Assembly: GCF_021556485.1 (NCBI RefSeq)
Contig: NZ_JAKGBW010000014.1
Span: 45,750-109,749 of the forward strand
DNA from: Oceanobacillus alkalisoli
Lineage (GTDB): Bacteria; Bacillota; Bacilli; Bacillales; Amphibacillaceae
Direction of reading: 5' to 3'
DNA: 64,000 bases
Positions within the stretch are counted from its first letter, which is position 1. Every line of letters starts with the position of its first letter. The notes under the pieces were generated by a model. That model saw nothing but the letters and a program-made list of their open reading frames with translations, was not told where the DNA came from and did no database searches. Of this stretch, positions 7,526-17,851 are shown in pieces. The position numbers and the translations under genes were made by a program.

Positions 7526-9772
7526 TCATTCCTCTGTATCAACAAATTTTGTAAACGTAAATTCTGCGAGCTCTCCGAATCCTGCTCGTATATCATTTAC
7601 AGCTTCTTCACTTAATTCATCACCCGGTTCAAAAGAATGACCGGTATCTAGTAAGCTTGCATAGGTTTCTGTTGCCAAATCCTCTACATAACCATCTTTA
7701 AACCGATCCTTGTCCACGTCATAAAATGTTGTAGAAATCATTCTTCCAGCTTCATACGATTCGAAAACTTCAATCGTGCCATTTTTATAAATGGAGAGCG
7801 AACGCCGTATTGCGCTTTCTTCGGCCTTATACGGTTTTGACTTCTTATCCGTAATCGTATAGATTTCTTGGATCCACGGCTTTTCATTGGAATGCGTGCC
7901 TACAATCATTTCCTCGAACCCATCGCCATTTAAATCGGCAAAAACATATCCATAGTCAAGTGGAAGAGGACTTGGCTCGTATTGATTTGGTCCTAAATTC
8001 CCCTCTTTTTCTAAATCAGACGGATTCCATTGCTCATCGATGGCTGTCCGATACGTCTCCACCAATTCGTTATAATAGGGAGGGATGTCACTCGTAAATA
8101 GAACGGGATTTAACGAGTTGGCTACATTTAATAGCGGATAAGAATCCTTTTCCCCTTTCTGCTCTATGACGATATGTGTTGTACTTTCAATTAAACGTTC
8201 CTTCACTTGATCAGCAGTAAAGTCCGGATTGTGAGACCAAACAAGCGCAGCCGCTCCAGATACCATCGGTGCGGCAAAGGATGTGCCAGACCATGGTTTA
8301 TTTTCCGCTGGTTCCCCATAATTTTCCTTTAGCTCCATATTGATCTCTTCAGAAGGAGCAGCGATATCCACCGAATTTCCATACCCACGATTCACTGGTG
8401 ATTCATACCTGTTACCTAACTTTTCAGCACCTCCGACAACGATAATGTGGCTTCGTATATCTTCTAAACGATGATTCAATTTACCATCTACTTTATCAAA
8501 TGTATCCGGATTGATATTAGCAAAAAAACCAGTATATTCTGCTGCAGCTTGACTTTTTTCAGATGGTTTCTCCTCGTTATCCTCTTCACCCTCCTTATAC
8601 GGTTTAAAACCATTCCCAGCACTTTGGACAAACAAAAAGTCATAGCCAGAATCCAGAAGACTATCTAATGCCACAATGAGAGCTGCTGAATTTAAATCAT
8701 TTTTCTTTTGAATTGCTTCCAAGTACGCGTCATAAGTTTCGTAAGAAGAGTCATTTGTCTTTTCAAAGTTCAACTCACTTACCGGTCGTTCTCCCCATGA
8801 ATTATTGATGATTTTCGCGCCATCCTCAACAATGTATTTAAGCCCTGCAATAACTTCGTGGTTAACGACTGCATCGGAACGTGCGTCCCTTTCAAATGCA
8901 TCGTTCATACTCCAAAATGCAACATCCACTGCTCCAGCAGCAACTCCACGGATTCCCTGTGAGTGCATATCTCCTCCTATAATTTTAGTAACAACTTCTG
9001 CATGCGTACTGTTGGATGCACTTTCGGACGGAGACTTTACCTCGACTTTCTCTAAAGCAGGATCATTTTTATCTAGATTACCCAATTCCACTACATCCAC
9101 TCGGACTCTTTCAAATTCCTTATGGTTACGATCCATATAATCCCACGCAGAATAAGCATGAATGGAATCAAGCCACCATTTACGATCGTCTTCTTCATAT
9201 TCTACCTTATTGATGCCGCCTGTCTGGGAATCTTCCGAATTTAAGTCAGAAGGAAAGATTGGTGTTGATAGCCCAGCATATTTCACCGACTCCTCATCCA
9301 TTAGACGATCTGCCAACTGCTGAAGCTCATGATAGGAATCCGCTTCTACCTGAAGTTGAAGGGTATTCATCGCTCCCTGTAATCTTCCACCCATATTCCC
9401 TTCTACTAAATGAGCTAGCTCCTCTGCATCCTTATCCGATAGTTCCCCAACAAGGAAAACATCCAATATATTTTTATAATACGTTAATCTTTCTTCACGG
9501 TCATAAACGATATCCTCATCTGTTGGAAGGAAGACATAATCCCCGTTCTCATAACGGATGGTTCTTTTTTCATCTCCTTTATTATTTTGTTCTTGCCCAA
9601 GCTTTTCCGACTGCTCTGTTTCCATTTCCTCTCCTGATTGCTCGGCATTTTTATTGGTTGAAAAAAACCATACAGCCGCTAATGTAACCAGAAGTGCTAA
9701 TACTATCGTTACATTTCGTTTTTTCTTCAAGATACTTCTCCTTTGTAATTTCTTTATGTCACTTTCTATCAT
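7526..9772 (-). CDS. Membrane-anchored subtilisin-like (S8) protease with FG-GAP-like tail
   Basis: The likely start is the ATG at 9772 (748 residues); an earlier in-frame ATG at 9844 has no ribosome site. A basic N-terminus (KKLQRRSILKKKRN) leads into one membrane span (about 22-37), so the protein is probably anchored with the catalytic part outside. The S8 fold shows a His motif (STHAEVVTKIIGG, H257), an oxyanion Asn in FVQSAGNG and the Ser motif WSGTSFAAPMVSGAA (S498). The Asp motif reads VDVVELGN: the expected Asp of a DxG pattern is Glu. After the protease domain, FADLNGDGFEEMIVG near 613 resembles a calcium-binding FG-GAP/VCBS repeat. The substrate is unknown. Confidence 0.85.
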   Translation of the reverse strand: MIESDIKKLQRRSILKKKRNVTIVLALLVTLAAVWFFSTNKNAEQSGEEMETEQSEKLGQEQNNKGDEKRTIRYENGDYVFLPTDEDIVYDREERLTYYKNILDVFLVGELSDKDAEELAHLVEGNMGGRLQGAMNTLQLQVEADSYHELQQLADRLMDEESVKYAGLSTPIFPSDLNSEDSQTGGINKVEYEEDDRKWWLDSIHAYSAWDYMDRNHKEFERVRVDVVELGNLDKNDPALEKVEVKSPSESASNSTHAEVVTKIIGGDMHSQGIRGVAAGAVDVAFWSMNDAFERDARSDAVVNHEVIAGLKYIVEDGAKIINNSWGERPVSELNFEKTNDSSYETYDAYLEAIQKKNDLNSAALIVALDSLLDSGYDFLFVQSAGNGFKPYKEGEEDNEEKPSEKSQAAAEYTGFFANINPDTFDKVDGKLNHRLEDIRSHIIVVGGAEKLGNRYESPVNRGYGNSVDIAAPSEEINMELKENYGEPAENKPWSGTSFAAPMVSGAAALVWSHNPDFTADQVKERLIESTTHIVIEQKGEKDSYPLLNVANSLNPVLFTSDIPPYYNELVETYRTAIDEQWNPSDLEKEGNLGPNQYEPSPLPLDYGYVFADLNGDGFEEMIVGTHSNEKPWIQEIYTITDKKSKPYKAEESAIRRSLSIYKNGTIEVFESYEAGRMISTTFYDVDKDRFKDGYVEDLATETYASLLDTGHSFEPGDELSEEAVNDIRAGFGELAEFTFTKFVDTEE

Positions 9773-10040
9773 TATAACTCTATCATGCACTTGGATAGAA
9801 TTGGAAAGAAATAAAAAAATAACTTTTTTTATGTCCACAAGCATTACATATAGGGGTTCAGGGAGTCATGATTAGAATGATCCTCTGTGCTGCTTCCTTT
9901 GGTTTTCTTGATATGGGAGTTCATTTTTTCAGAAAAAAATAATTACTTACGACTTGTTCCTCGGATCGGATATTAGCCGCTCAGGACTCTCACTCTATAG
10001 ACTACACCTGATTTATTTCACTAGATTTTAAAGGCCATAC

Positions 10041-10262
10041 TTACACCCACACAATCCGAAACTTCTGATTCCCCTTTATCCGACGCAGAATTGTAGCTAC
10101 TTTTCCAAGTGCCTGGAGCTGTTCCCTATAGATGGATTGATCTTCCTCTGGGATGTGGAGCGAAGTAAAAATCGATTCAAATCCCATTTCTCGCATGTTG
10201 CGAATATAAGGGATTTGCTTAGCAATTGGTTCACTTCCTAAATAAATAGAAATTCCTAACAT
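10041..10262 (-). pseudogene. Remnant of MupG (DUF871) N-terminus
   Basis: About 50 residues match the start of the DUF871/MupG family (6-phospho-N-acetylmuramidase): MLGISIYLGSEPIAK and MREMGFESIFTSLHIPEED. The frame ends after 73 residues where the family has about 350, and the last 20 do not look like MupG. It overlaps the end of the murP remnant, the neighbourhood expected for muropeptide recycling genes. This is a truncated, non-functional gene. Confidence 0.65.
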
Positions 10263-10705
10263 CGTTATACCCCCGATAAATAAAGAGAAGGAGGTCAGAA
10301 ATTAACCCCCAACTCTTTTTAAAGTTCATTAAATATTGTCTGCCATGTTTTCCTTGAAACCAAATGTATACGAATAGGAAACCAAATGCATATGAGATAA
10401 CTAAACCTAGGAAATACGAGAGATATTGTCCATTTGTGATGAATGGAATTAAGGACAAACCAGAAACACCAATGCCAAAAGACGCCGTACTCATAATTGC
10501 TTGAAACGCTCCCCTAACGGAAGCACCCATACAAGCTGTTAGGAACGGTCTACCTAATGGTAAGATTACCCCCTACATTAACGGTTCACCAATCCCAAGG
10601 AATCCAACGGGTGTACTTCCTTTAATAATATTCCGCAAGCGTTTGTTCTTTGTTTTCACATAGATCGCTAGTGCTGCACCAACTTGGCCAGCTCCACCCA
10701 TTGCT
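10231..10705 (-). pseudogene. Remnant of MurP-like PTS EIIC
   Basis: The minus strand encodes the C-terminal part of a glucose-family PTS membrane component of the N-acetylmuramic acid type: [19 protein letters not shown], then [15 protein letters not shown], a TAG stop at 10573-10575, then GVILPLGRPFLTACM and ASFGIGVSGLSLIPF. Homologues have a sense codon (Tyr) where the TAG lies. The remnant ends abruptly at about 10705, exactly where the AraC-type remnant on the other strand begins, marking a deletion junction. Confidence 0.7.
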
Positions 10706-11711
10706 GATCAATATACCAGCTTTTATGCCAGGTTCTGCGGATTCGGACATTTTATCGTTTTTGGAACAAATGGTTTCTGATGCCCAACTTTACTTTTATA
10801 AAAATGAATGGGGACTGAATTTTATAGGGTATTCTTTCCTGCATGATCATAAGGCTTTTACGGTAACCATTGGACCTTTTTTTAATTATCAACTGATTTT
10901 ATGTGAGGTTATCCAATAAATGCAACCTCAGTCACAATCAAAGAGAAGATTTAAAACTTGTCTGTGACCAAATCCACATATTGCCCATCGATAAGATAAG
11001 AAGTTATTCTACAATCCTCCAGTTATTCGATAGGATGATGGGAACGGAATACGATCCCATGATTATTGAAACCGTTGATCATCCCGATGAAGAGAATAAC
11101 AATGATAGATTGAATAAAAATCAGGATGCCAAATTGATCAAATCAAGGTATAAAATCGAGAGGGATTTTATTCAAGCTATCCAAAATGGAAATAAAGAAA
11201 CAGCCTAAGGGTTGTTAAATGACAATAAATTGTCGTTTTCTTTTTCATATTACTTTCCAATTCAAACTATGAGGACGTTAAAACATCTGGCGGTTATCAA
11301 AAATACGTTATTTCGAACAGCAGCCCTACAGGGTGGTGTCCCCCCATTTTTATTCACCGCCTTTCTGAAAAATTTGCTTTTAAATTGGAGGCTACAAACC
11401 AATTGGAAAGGTTTAATCAACTAGGGGATGAGATGGTTGAAGAATATTGTGATTTAGTCAACTCATTTCCTTTAAACAAATATTCCATATTAATTCAGAC
11501 TGCCCTGGAGCACATCATTAGTTTTTATAACAAAAAAATAGATGTAGAGGAATTAGCACAGATTACCTTCACCCATCCCAATCACTTAGCGCGAAGATTC
11601 AAAGAAGAGACGGGAAGGACAATGACAGAATATCAACAGACGTTAAGAATAAATAAGGCGAAGTATTTACTGGAAACGGGATTATATCCTAATTCAAAGA
11701 TCCATTTTTAG
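10706..11711 (+). pseudogene. Decayed AraC-family transcriptional regulator
   Basis: Four fragments in changing frames add up to one AraC-type regulator. An N-terminal ligand-domain piece ends at 10919; the next frame runs to a TAA at 11206-11208; the same frame then resumes, and a frameshift near 11345-11385 leads to a last piece ending at 11711. That last piece contains the first helix-turn-helix (DVEELAQITFTHPNHLARRF) and TGRTMTEYQQTLRINKAKYL. The second helix-turn-helix is missing. At least two frameshifts, one stop and both ends lost: clearly inactive. Confidence 0.75.
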
Positions 11712-12019
11712 TGCCCTACAGCAAATACAAGAATTGCTGGTATTTTCCTGGCAATTAAAACAGCATTCTCAGAAGTTTAAATTTATATTTATAGTCCTAT
11801 GGATACGTATTCCCTTTTTAAAAAGCCTGCAAAGCAAATATAATCAATAACGGGGGTTTATTATGAAGTATGCAAAATTTCCAAAAACCAAGCAAAGGAT
11901 ACAGCTTGATTTTTGGAAATTATCATCAATAAAAGTATTGGTTTGGTTTTATGAATGATTCAGGTAAATAGTTTTTATAATCAATAAAACTTTTTTAGAT
12001 TATTATCCTACAAGTATCC
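11712..12019. other. Intergenic region with hairpin and possible 31-codon frame
   Basis: No recognised gene. An inverted repeat at about 11877-11920 pairs ATTTCCAAAAA..AAGC with GCTT..TTTTTGGAAAT. A plus-strand frame of 31 codons (11863-11958) starts with an ATG preceded by GGGGG and runs through this hairpin. Its peptide resembles nothing I know, and I regard it as chance or a gene remnant. Confidence 0.3.
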
Positions 12020-13801
12020 TTATTGTTTATTTGATAGAGAATCTCTTATTTCCTCCGTCTTGAAATAATTAATTTCATTAGCATCATTCAAAACAACTCC
12101 ATATTGGTCTAGAACCTGTTCTAATTTAACATAACCATCTAAGTAATCTTCGTAGACAGCTTCTGGATCTCTTTCTAACGGATTGCCGTAGCCACCACCG
12201 CATGGACCTTTCATTTTTATAGTACTTCCTTTCTTGACAACCATATTAGGAATTTTAGAGGGTAACACCGTGTTTGTTCCATTAGGAGAACTAATTAGAA
12301 TAGAGCCCACCTTTCCATCTTCCCCTCCATCAAAGCCCCATGGTTCGTATTTATTTCCATCTCCTTCTAATGAAAAGCTACCATCTGCTAGAAAAGTAAT
12401 CTCCCTTATTGAACCAATACCTCCGCGCCATTTCCCCGGAGAACAGGCATTATTTCTTAATTCATACTTTGTAACACGCAAGGGATAGTGTGACTCAATA
12501 TCTTCTATAGGATTATTTCTTGTATTTGCGTATAGTGTATCTACTGCATCCATGCCATCTTTTCCAAAACGCCCACCATAGCTACCTTCCATAATATCCA
12601 TATAAACCCAATAATCACCTTCTCTTTTCCCACTTAGCGCCAAAGCTTTTAAATTCCCTATACCTGCACTTACCTGTCTAGGTATAGCCTGAGCTAACGC
12701 CCTCATTAATGTATCGGCTACAACATTTCCAGGTACAAATCTAGCAATTGTTGGGGCAGGAAATATCGGATTACATAAAGAACCCTTTGGTGCTATAATT
12801 TTTATCGGACGTATTAAACCTGAATTATGTGGAAAATGCCCAAACTTTTCAGAGTCCAGTAATATCGAGCGTAATGTGAGATAAACTGCAATATCCACTG
12901 TACCAATAAAAGGCATATTAATAGGTCTATTATCAAGCTGTGGAGATGTTCCTGTTAAATCCACAGTCAAGTCATCATCAGCTACAGTTAGTGACACTAC
13001 AATTTTTAGATCTTTCTCCTGCGGGTCAGAACTATCTAGGAAACCATCCATTAATCCTTCCGCACGATAAGTGCCATTCGGAAGTTTACTTATCGCATTC
13101 CTCATCATTTTTTCCGAATAATCCATTAACCCTTCCGCTGTTGCTTTGACAGTGTCAAGTCCATATTTTTCAACGATTTCCAGATATCTTTCCGCTCCCA
13201 TTTTAGTTGTCGCAACCTGTGCCCTAATATCACCTACTACCATATCAGAGGATCTTATATTATCTTTTAGAACATTCCATAAGAACTTATTTTCTTTCCC
13301 CTTTTCATAAAGTTTAATTGCTTTAAATTGAAGCCCTTCTGCATAAGCATCTACAGCATCAATTATCCCACTACTTCCGGGTGTCGATGCACCAACATCT
13401 AAATGATGTGCAGTAATCACCGAAAAACCGATAAGCCGCCCTTCGCGAAATACTGGAACACAAATACCAAAATCCGGTCCATGAGAGGCTCCATGATATG
13501 CCGAATTATGCAAAATCACATCTCCAGGATAAAATTTATCGCCTCTTTCCTCCATTATTTCTCTAATTCCTTTGACGTATCCTGGTATTGGACCCGATTG
13601 AAGTGGTGTGCTATGGGAGGATTCACATAGCTGTTGACCACGTATATCCACTAGTGCACAACCATAATCCTCTGATTCTCGAATAATGCTTGAATACGAC
13701 ATTCGTCCGAATTTGTGTCCCATTTCAACAGCGACACTTTCCAAGGCGCCTAATACCACCTGCATGGTGACTGGATCAATAGATTTTGTTTTAGTTGTCA
13801 C
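12020..13801 (-). CDS. hyuB: Hydantoinase B / N-methylhydantoinase beta subunit
   Basis: A 593-residue HyuB-family protein of usual length (about 550-600). With HyuA it forms an ATP-dependent ring-opening enzyme for hydantoins, N-methylhydantoin or 5-oxoproline. Typical stretches are DPVTMQVVLGALESVAVEMG at the N-terminus, HNSAYHGASHGPDFG, ITAHHLDVGASTPGS, and CSPGKWRGGIGSIREI near the C-terminus. The start is a GTG at 13801, two bases after the HyuA stop, so the two are translationally coupled. It is the last gene of the block. Confidence 0.92.
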   Translation of the reverse strand: MTTKTKSIDPVTMQVVLGALESVAVEMGHKFGRMSYSSIIRESEDYGCALVDIRGQQLCESSHSTPLQSGPIPGYVKGIREIMEERGDKFYPGDVILHNSAYHGASHGPDFGICVPVFREGRLIGFSVITAHHLDVGASTPGSSGIIDAVDAYAEGLQFKAIKLYEKGKENKFLWNVLKDNIRSSDMVVGDIRAQVATTKMGAERYLEIVEKYGLDTVKATAEGLMDYSEKMMRNAISKLPNGTYRAEGLMDGFLDSSDPQEKDLKIVVSLTVADDDLTVDLTGTSPQLDNRPINMPFIGTVDIAVYLTLRSILLDSEKFGHFPHNSGLIRPIKIIAPKGSLCNPIFPAPTIARFVPGNVVADTLMRALAQAIPRQVSAGIGNLKALALSGKREGDYWVYMDIMEGSYGGRFGKDGMDAVDTLYANTRNNPIEDIESHYPLRVTKYELRNNACSPGKWRGGIGSIREITFLADGSFSLEGDGNKYEPWGFDGGEDGKVGSILISSPNGTNTVLPSKIPNMVVKKGSTIKMKGPCGGGYGNPLERDPEAVYEDYLDGYVKLEQVLDQYGVVLNDANEINYFKTEEIRDSLSNKQ

Positions 13802-13803
13802 TA

Positions 13804-15876
13804 TTATTCACCCACCTTAATTAATAAATTCCCAAACTTTTCGACGACGGCTTGTGAGCCTGGGGGCACTACAATAGTTGTATCTTTTTGGATGATGATT
13901 GCTGGTCCGTCAAGCGCTTTTCCTACAGGTATTAATTCTCGTTGGTAATGTACTGTATCTATCTTCTGAAGTTTTCCCTTACTTCGAAATACCACTTCCT
14001 TACTACTTATTTTCGCATCATCTAATCTTTCACTTCTTTCTATTTTTTCTTTTTCCAATTTCGGCATTTTCCCTACACCCGTAACACGAATATTAACAAT
14101 TTCTATTATCGCTTCTTCAAAGGCGTGCCCATATTCCTTTTTGTGCATTTCATGAAACAACTTCAAAACCTCATTCATATTTTCATTATTCAAATCTTCG
14201 TCAGGTAGGGGGACTCGCAATTCATAACCCTGCCCTTTGTATCTACATTCCGCAAATCGATTCATATGAATGGATTCATTTTTCATATTATCTTTCTTCA
14301 ATTGATCACTTAATTCTTTTTCTAGTTCTTGAATATCTTGATTTAACATTTCAAGATTTAATGAATTACTTAACATAAACTGAGTTTTTACAACATCATA
14401 TTTCAAATCTGTAGTTAATAAACCAGTTGCAGAATTAATTCCAGGATAAGGCGGAACTATTACTTCAGGTATTTGTAACTCTTTTGCCACATCTACTGCA
14501 TGAAGTGGACCTGCTCCCCCAAATGCAACCAATGAGAATTCTCTTGGATCAATTCCTTTTTGAATTGTTTTTTCTCTTATAGTATTCGCCATATTATTAT
14601 TCACAACTCTTAAAACACCTTCAGCAGCCTCATCTTTTTCCATATCCAATTCCTGAGCCAGTTCTTCAATTACTTTGTGTGAAGCATCCTCATAAAACGC
14701 CATCTCTCCACCCAGGAAATTATCACTATCCAACCTTCCCAATACAACATTTGCATCGCTCACGGTTGGTAATTTCCCACCACGTCCGTAGCATGCGGGA
14801 CCAGGAAAAGACCCAGCACTTTGGGGACCAACTTTAAAAAAACCACCTTCATCAACATGTGCTATACTTCCCCCACCCGCCCCTATCGTATGAATATCAA
14901 TCATAGGCACCATTACGGGATAGCCAGCTATCCATGTATCCCGTGCGGAGGTCTCACCAAACTTACCTTCCATAACAATACCGATATCTGCGCTTGTTCC
15001 ACCGATGTCAAAGGTGATTAGGTTGTTTTTATTGGATAACGACCCAGCAAATGCACCGCCTAATACACCTGCTGCTGGTCCAGACACTAAAGTGTTAACC
15101 GGCTTTGATGCAACACTTTCAGGAGTACCAACTCCTCCATTTGAGCACATAATGTGCAAATCAGCTTTCATATTTATTTCTTTTAACCGTGATGATAGTT
15201 TATTAATATAACTTTTAACTTTTGGCCCTATAAACCCGTTAATGCTTGCGGTAGTAAATCTCTCAAACTCTCGATATTGAGGGGATATATCAGATGAGTT
15301 CGTTATAAACGCCTCAGGATATTCTTCTTTGATTAACTCAACAATCCTTTCTTCATGCTCTGGATTTATATAAGAAAAAAGTAAACCTACTACAATAGAT
15401 TCAACACCTTGCTCTTTTAATTCATTTATTGCAGTTCTTACTTCATCTTCATTTAATGGTTCTATAACCTCACCTTTCTTCGGCCCCATACGTTCCGTTA
15501 CCGTTTTCCGATATCTTCTCTTTACTAATGGACGAGCTTGCCATGGTATATCTTGCATAATCGAATAATTCTCTGGTCTTTGGTGCCGGCCAATGTGGAT
15601 AATATCGCGATAGCCCTTCGTTGTAATCATTCCTATAATAGAACCATCAAATTCCAAAATAGAGTTCGTCCCTATTGTAGTACCATGAAAAATATGTTCA
15701 ATATCTTCTATTACTAAGTTATTCGATTGAGCCAGTTCAGAAATTCCTGTTAAAATACCAATCGATGGGTCTTCTGTGGTAGTCGGTGTTTTATGAATAA
15801 AGGACTGTTTTTCCTCTGTATCATTGTAAAATATGTCGGTAAATGTACCACCTACATCAATTCCGAGCAGTCGCAT
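13804..15876 (-). CDS. hyuA: Hydantoinase A / N-methylhydantoinase alpha subunit
   Basis: A 690-residue HyuA-family protein starting at an ATG with an AGGAGGG site. The N-terminal ASKHA-type ATP fold shows [13 protein letters not shown], and a second nucleotide region reads [13 protein letters not shown] with GAGGGSIA. It binds ATP for opening five-membered imide rings. It pairs with HyuB, whose start follows by a few bases. Together with the NCS1 permease and dihydropyrimidinase upstream, the cluster handles hydantoin-like or pyrimidine-derived nitrogen sources. The exact substrate cannot be deduced. Confidence 0.93.
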   Translation of the reverse strand: MRLLGIDVGGTFTDIFYNDTEEKQSFIHKTPTTTEDPSIGILTGISELAQSNNLVIEDIEHIFHGTTIGTNSILEFDGSIIGMITTKGYRDIIHIGRHQRPENYSIMQDIPWQARPLVKRRYRKTVTERMGPKKGEVIEPLNEDEVRTAINELKEQGVESIVVGLLFSYINPEHEERIVELIKEEYPEAFITNSSDISPQYREFERFTTASINGFIGPKVKSYINKLSSRLKEINMKADLHIMCSNGGVGTPESVASKPVNTLVSGPAAGVLGGAFAGSLSNKNNLITFDIGGTSADIGIVMEGKFGETSARDTWIAGYPVMVPMIDIHTIGAGGGSIAHVDEGGFFKVGPQSAGSFPGPACYGRGGKLPTVSDANVVLGRLDSDNFLGGEMAFYEDASHKVIEELAQELDMEKDEAAEGVLRVVNNNMANTIREKTIQKGIDPREFSLVAFGGAGPLHAVDVAKELQIPEVIVPPYPGINSATGLLTTDLKYDVVKTQFMLSNSLNLEMLNQDIQELEKELSDQLKKDNMKNESIHMNRFAECRYKGQGYELRVPLPDEDLNNENMNEVLKLFHEMHKKEYGHAFEEAIIEIVNIRVTGVGKMPKLEKEKIERSERLDDAKISSKEVVFRSKGKLQKIDTVHYQRELIPVGKALDGPAIIIQKDTTIVVPPGSQAVVEKFGNLLIKVGE

Positions 15877-16294
15877 AGTGGCCCTCCTTGTATTATTGAG
15901 TTTACTAATACATTTTTTTGAATTACTTTTAAAAGTAATTCAGTTCCTTTCACAATATCTTCTTTACTTGCCTATTCTGACTTAGATGTTATTTTTTCAA
16001 AATATTGAAGGCTAGTGTAATCAAAAAGAATAAATAGCAACATTGATTATAAAACTAAAAGGTGAAATCAAAGTTAATCCAGTATAGGGTAACACTGTAT
16101 TCAAATCTTTACATAGTTTTGCGGGTATGTTAGCGTGGCTAGAAATGTTTAGCTTTTTTGGAAAACTGGCCTTCCTAGCGTAGAAATCACACCCGCATGA
16201 AGCCCATGTCAAGCCTAAAAGGTTATTACTGATATTTTTATTAGAGAGTTGCTTGAAACTACCTTTTTGCGCTTAAAAGATTGATGTATATTCC
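15877..16294. other. Intergenic region with palindrome and hairpin element
   Basis: A perfect 22-bp palindrome lies at 15920-15941 (GAATTACTTTT and its complement), about 45 bases upstream of hyuA, suitable as an operator. From about 16105 to 16215 there is an imperfect hairpin resembling the core of the IS remnant at 4838-4945: CTTTACATAG, GCGGGTATG, a variable centre, then CACCCGCATGAAGCCCATGT and AAGCC. A 63-codon minus-strand frame here (16021-16212) follows the hairpin and is not a convincing gene. Confidence 0.45.
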
Positions 16295-17626
16295 TTACTG
16301 TGCTTTTTCTAAAGTATCATGTTGAACTTGTGGAAATATTTTATTCCCCACCCAATAGGCAAGTGCACTTATTGGTAGACCTACCATCCATGAAATAGAG
16401 AGGAACATTATCCCGAAAATTCCACCTATTATTAATGCGACAAAACCAAGCCATTTATACTTGATGTTTGGATCATATAATTCATCTATATTTAATTTAG
16501 TTTTTCTTACAAGAAAATAATCAGCTAACATCACACCAAATAAAGGGCCTAAAAATGCCGAATAAATACCTATTAAGGCGTTAAATGCAGCATTATCAAT
16601 CAATAGCCATGGAAACGTAACGACACCCAATAATCCTACAATGATAGCAGCTAATCCCCATCTCACATTAAAAGTTTCCATAAGGACAACAGCAGGCGGG
16701 ATTATATTCAATGTTAAATTCGTCGTCACTTGAGCAACTATTATGAATAACAAAAACACAATTGCTACAAAATCATTAGGAATTACATATACCATTGCCG
16801 CAATAGGATTGCTAATTTCTGTTACTATTGTGGCAAACATTCCAGAAAATAGAAGCAATAAATACATTGGTACGATTCCTAGCATATGACCGCCCCAATT
16901 ATTTAGCTTTGTTGGTTTCAAATAGCGAGTTAAATCAGCGATGTTTACTGCCCCTGTTAAAAGAATACCTACAGCTGCGGTAATTGCAGCAAAAAATGGC
17001 ATTCCCCAAGTTCCACCACTTCCTACATGATTTAATATGTCTGCACCACCGACAGATACATATCGAGATATAAGGTAAATGAGGAAACCTAACACAACAA
17101 CCGATAAGGATGAATTAAACCATTTTGCTGTTTCAATCCCATAATAGGTGAGCCCTATCTGTAAAACCACGAAGCCAACAAATAATATACCAGTCATTTC
17201 AACTCCCCAAATTAAATTTACAATATAGCCAGCTGCATCTGCACCAATCCATGAACCAATTCCATACCATATAACAGCTGGAAGCACTCGAATTAGTGAA
17301 GCAATCCTTGCACCATGAAAGCCAAAGGCAGACCTTGCATGTACAATAAAAGGAATACCATACCTTAAACCAGCATCAGAATTTATGATGTACATTAATG
17401 CCACGATCAAGGTAGAGACAACACTCGCTACAGTTGCTTGTAATATATTTAATTGACCGATTGGAGGGACAAAACCTTGACCTACAATAAATAATTGGAT
17501 TACGATAGTAGAAGAAATCCAAAATGTAAAATAACTCCAAAAGCCAAAAATTCGGTCATTGTTAGAAACCGGTTTTAAAGAATCGCGTCTCGAATCTTTT
17601 TTTAAGACCGTTGAATTAGATGCCAT
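16295..17626 (-). CDS. NCS1 family permease (hydantoin/pyrimidine/allantoin type)
   Basis: A 443-residue membrane protein with about twelve hydrophobic segments and NCS1 features: WSYFTFWISSTIVIQLF near the start, GIPFIVHARSAFGFHGARI, and DLTRYLKPTK in the middle. NCS1 carriers import nucleobases, hydantoins, allantoin or thiamine by cation symport; Mhp1 for hydantoins is a known member. The start chosen is the ATG at 17626, six bases after AGAGGTG; a GTG nine bases earlier overlaps that site. Between hyuA and dihydropyrimidinase it probably imports the cluster's substrate. Confidence 0.9.
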   Translation of the reverse strand: MASNSTVLKKDSRRDSLKPVSNNDRIFGFWSYFTFWISSTIVIQLFIVGQGFVPPIGQLNILQATVASVVSTLIVALMYIINSDAGLRYGIPFIVHARSAFGFHGARIASLIRVLPAVIWYGIGSWIGADAAGYIVNLIWGVEMTGILFVGFVVLQIGLTYYGIETAKWFNSSLSVVVLGFLIYLISRYVSVGGADILNHVGSGGTWGMPFFAAITAAVGILLTGAVNIADLTRYLKPTKLNNWGGHMLGIVPMYLLLLFSGMFATIVTEISNPIAAMVYVIPNDFVAIVFLLFIIVAQVTTNLTLNIIPPAVVLMETFNVRWGLAAIIVGLLGVVTFPWLLIDNAAFNALIGIYSAFLGPLFGVMLADYFLVRKTKLNIDELYDPNIKYKWLGFVALIIGGIFGIMFLSISWMVGLPISALAYWVGNKIFPQVQHDTLEKAQ

Positions 17627-17794
17627 CCATTTCACCTCTTATTTTTATTTGATTCCCACTCCAGAAGTGCAGACACTAAACCTATCATCAAGGTTACAAT
17701 GCTTTGTTAAATTAATGTTCAAGACTGAATTACTAATACTTAAAAAATATTCAGTTTTTTTATAAAACACCACGAGCATTTGTATATTCAATAG

Positions 17795-17832
17795 AACAGA
17801 CGGAGAAAAAACATTTTTTCTCCAGGCCTGTT
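17795..17832 (-). terminator. Terminator after dihydropyrimidinase
   Basis: GGAGAAAAAA and TTTTTTCTCC form a tight stem with a two-base loop, extended outward by AACAG/CTGTT pairing. It lies 20 bases past the dihydropyrimidinase stop, so that gene is probably transcribed separately from the permease and hyuAB downstream. Confidence 0.65.
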
Positions 17833-17851
17833 CTAAAACAATAAAGCTAAC

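Noticed and set aside
9259-9687. 142-codon plus-strand frame
   Set aside because: Opposite the protease gene, rich in His and Pro, no ribosome site; shadow frame.
16021-16212. 63-codon minus-strand frame upstream of hyuA
   Set aside because: Also generated by the hairpin element; no family resemblance or ribosome site.
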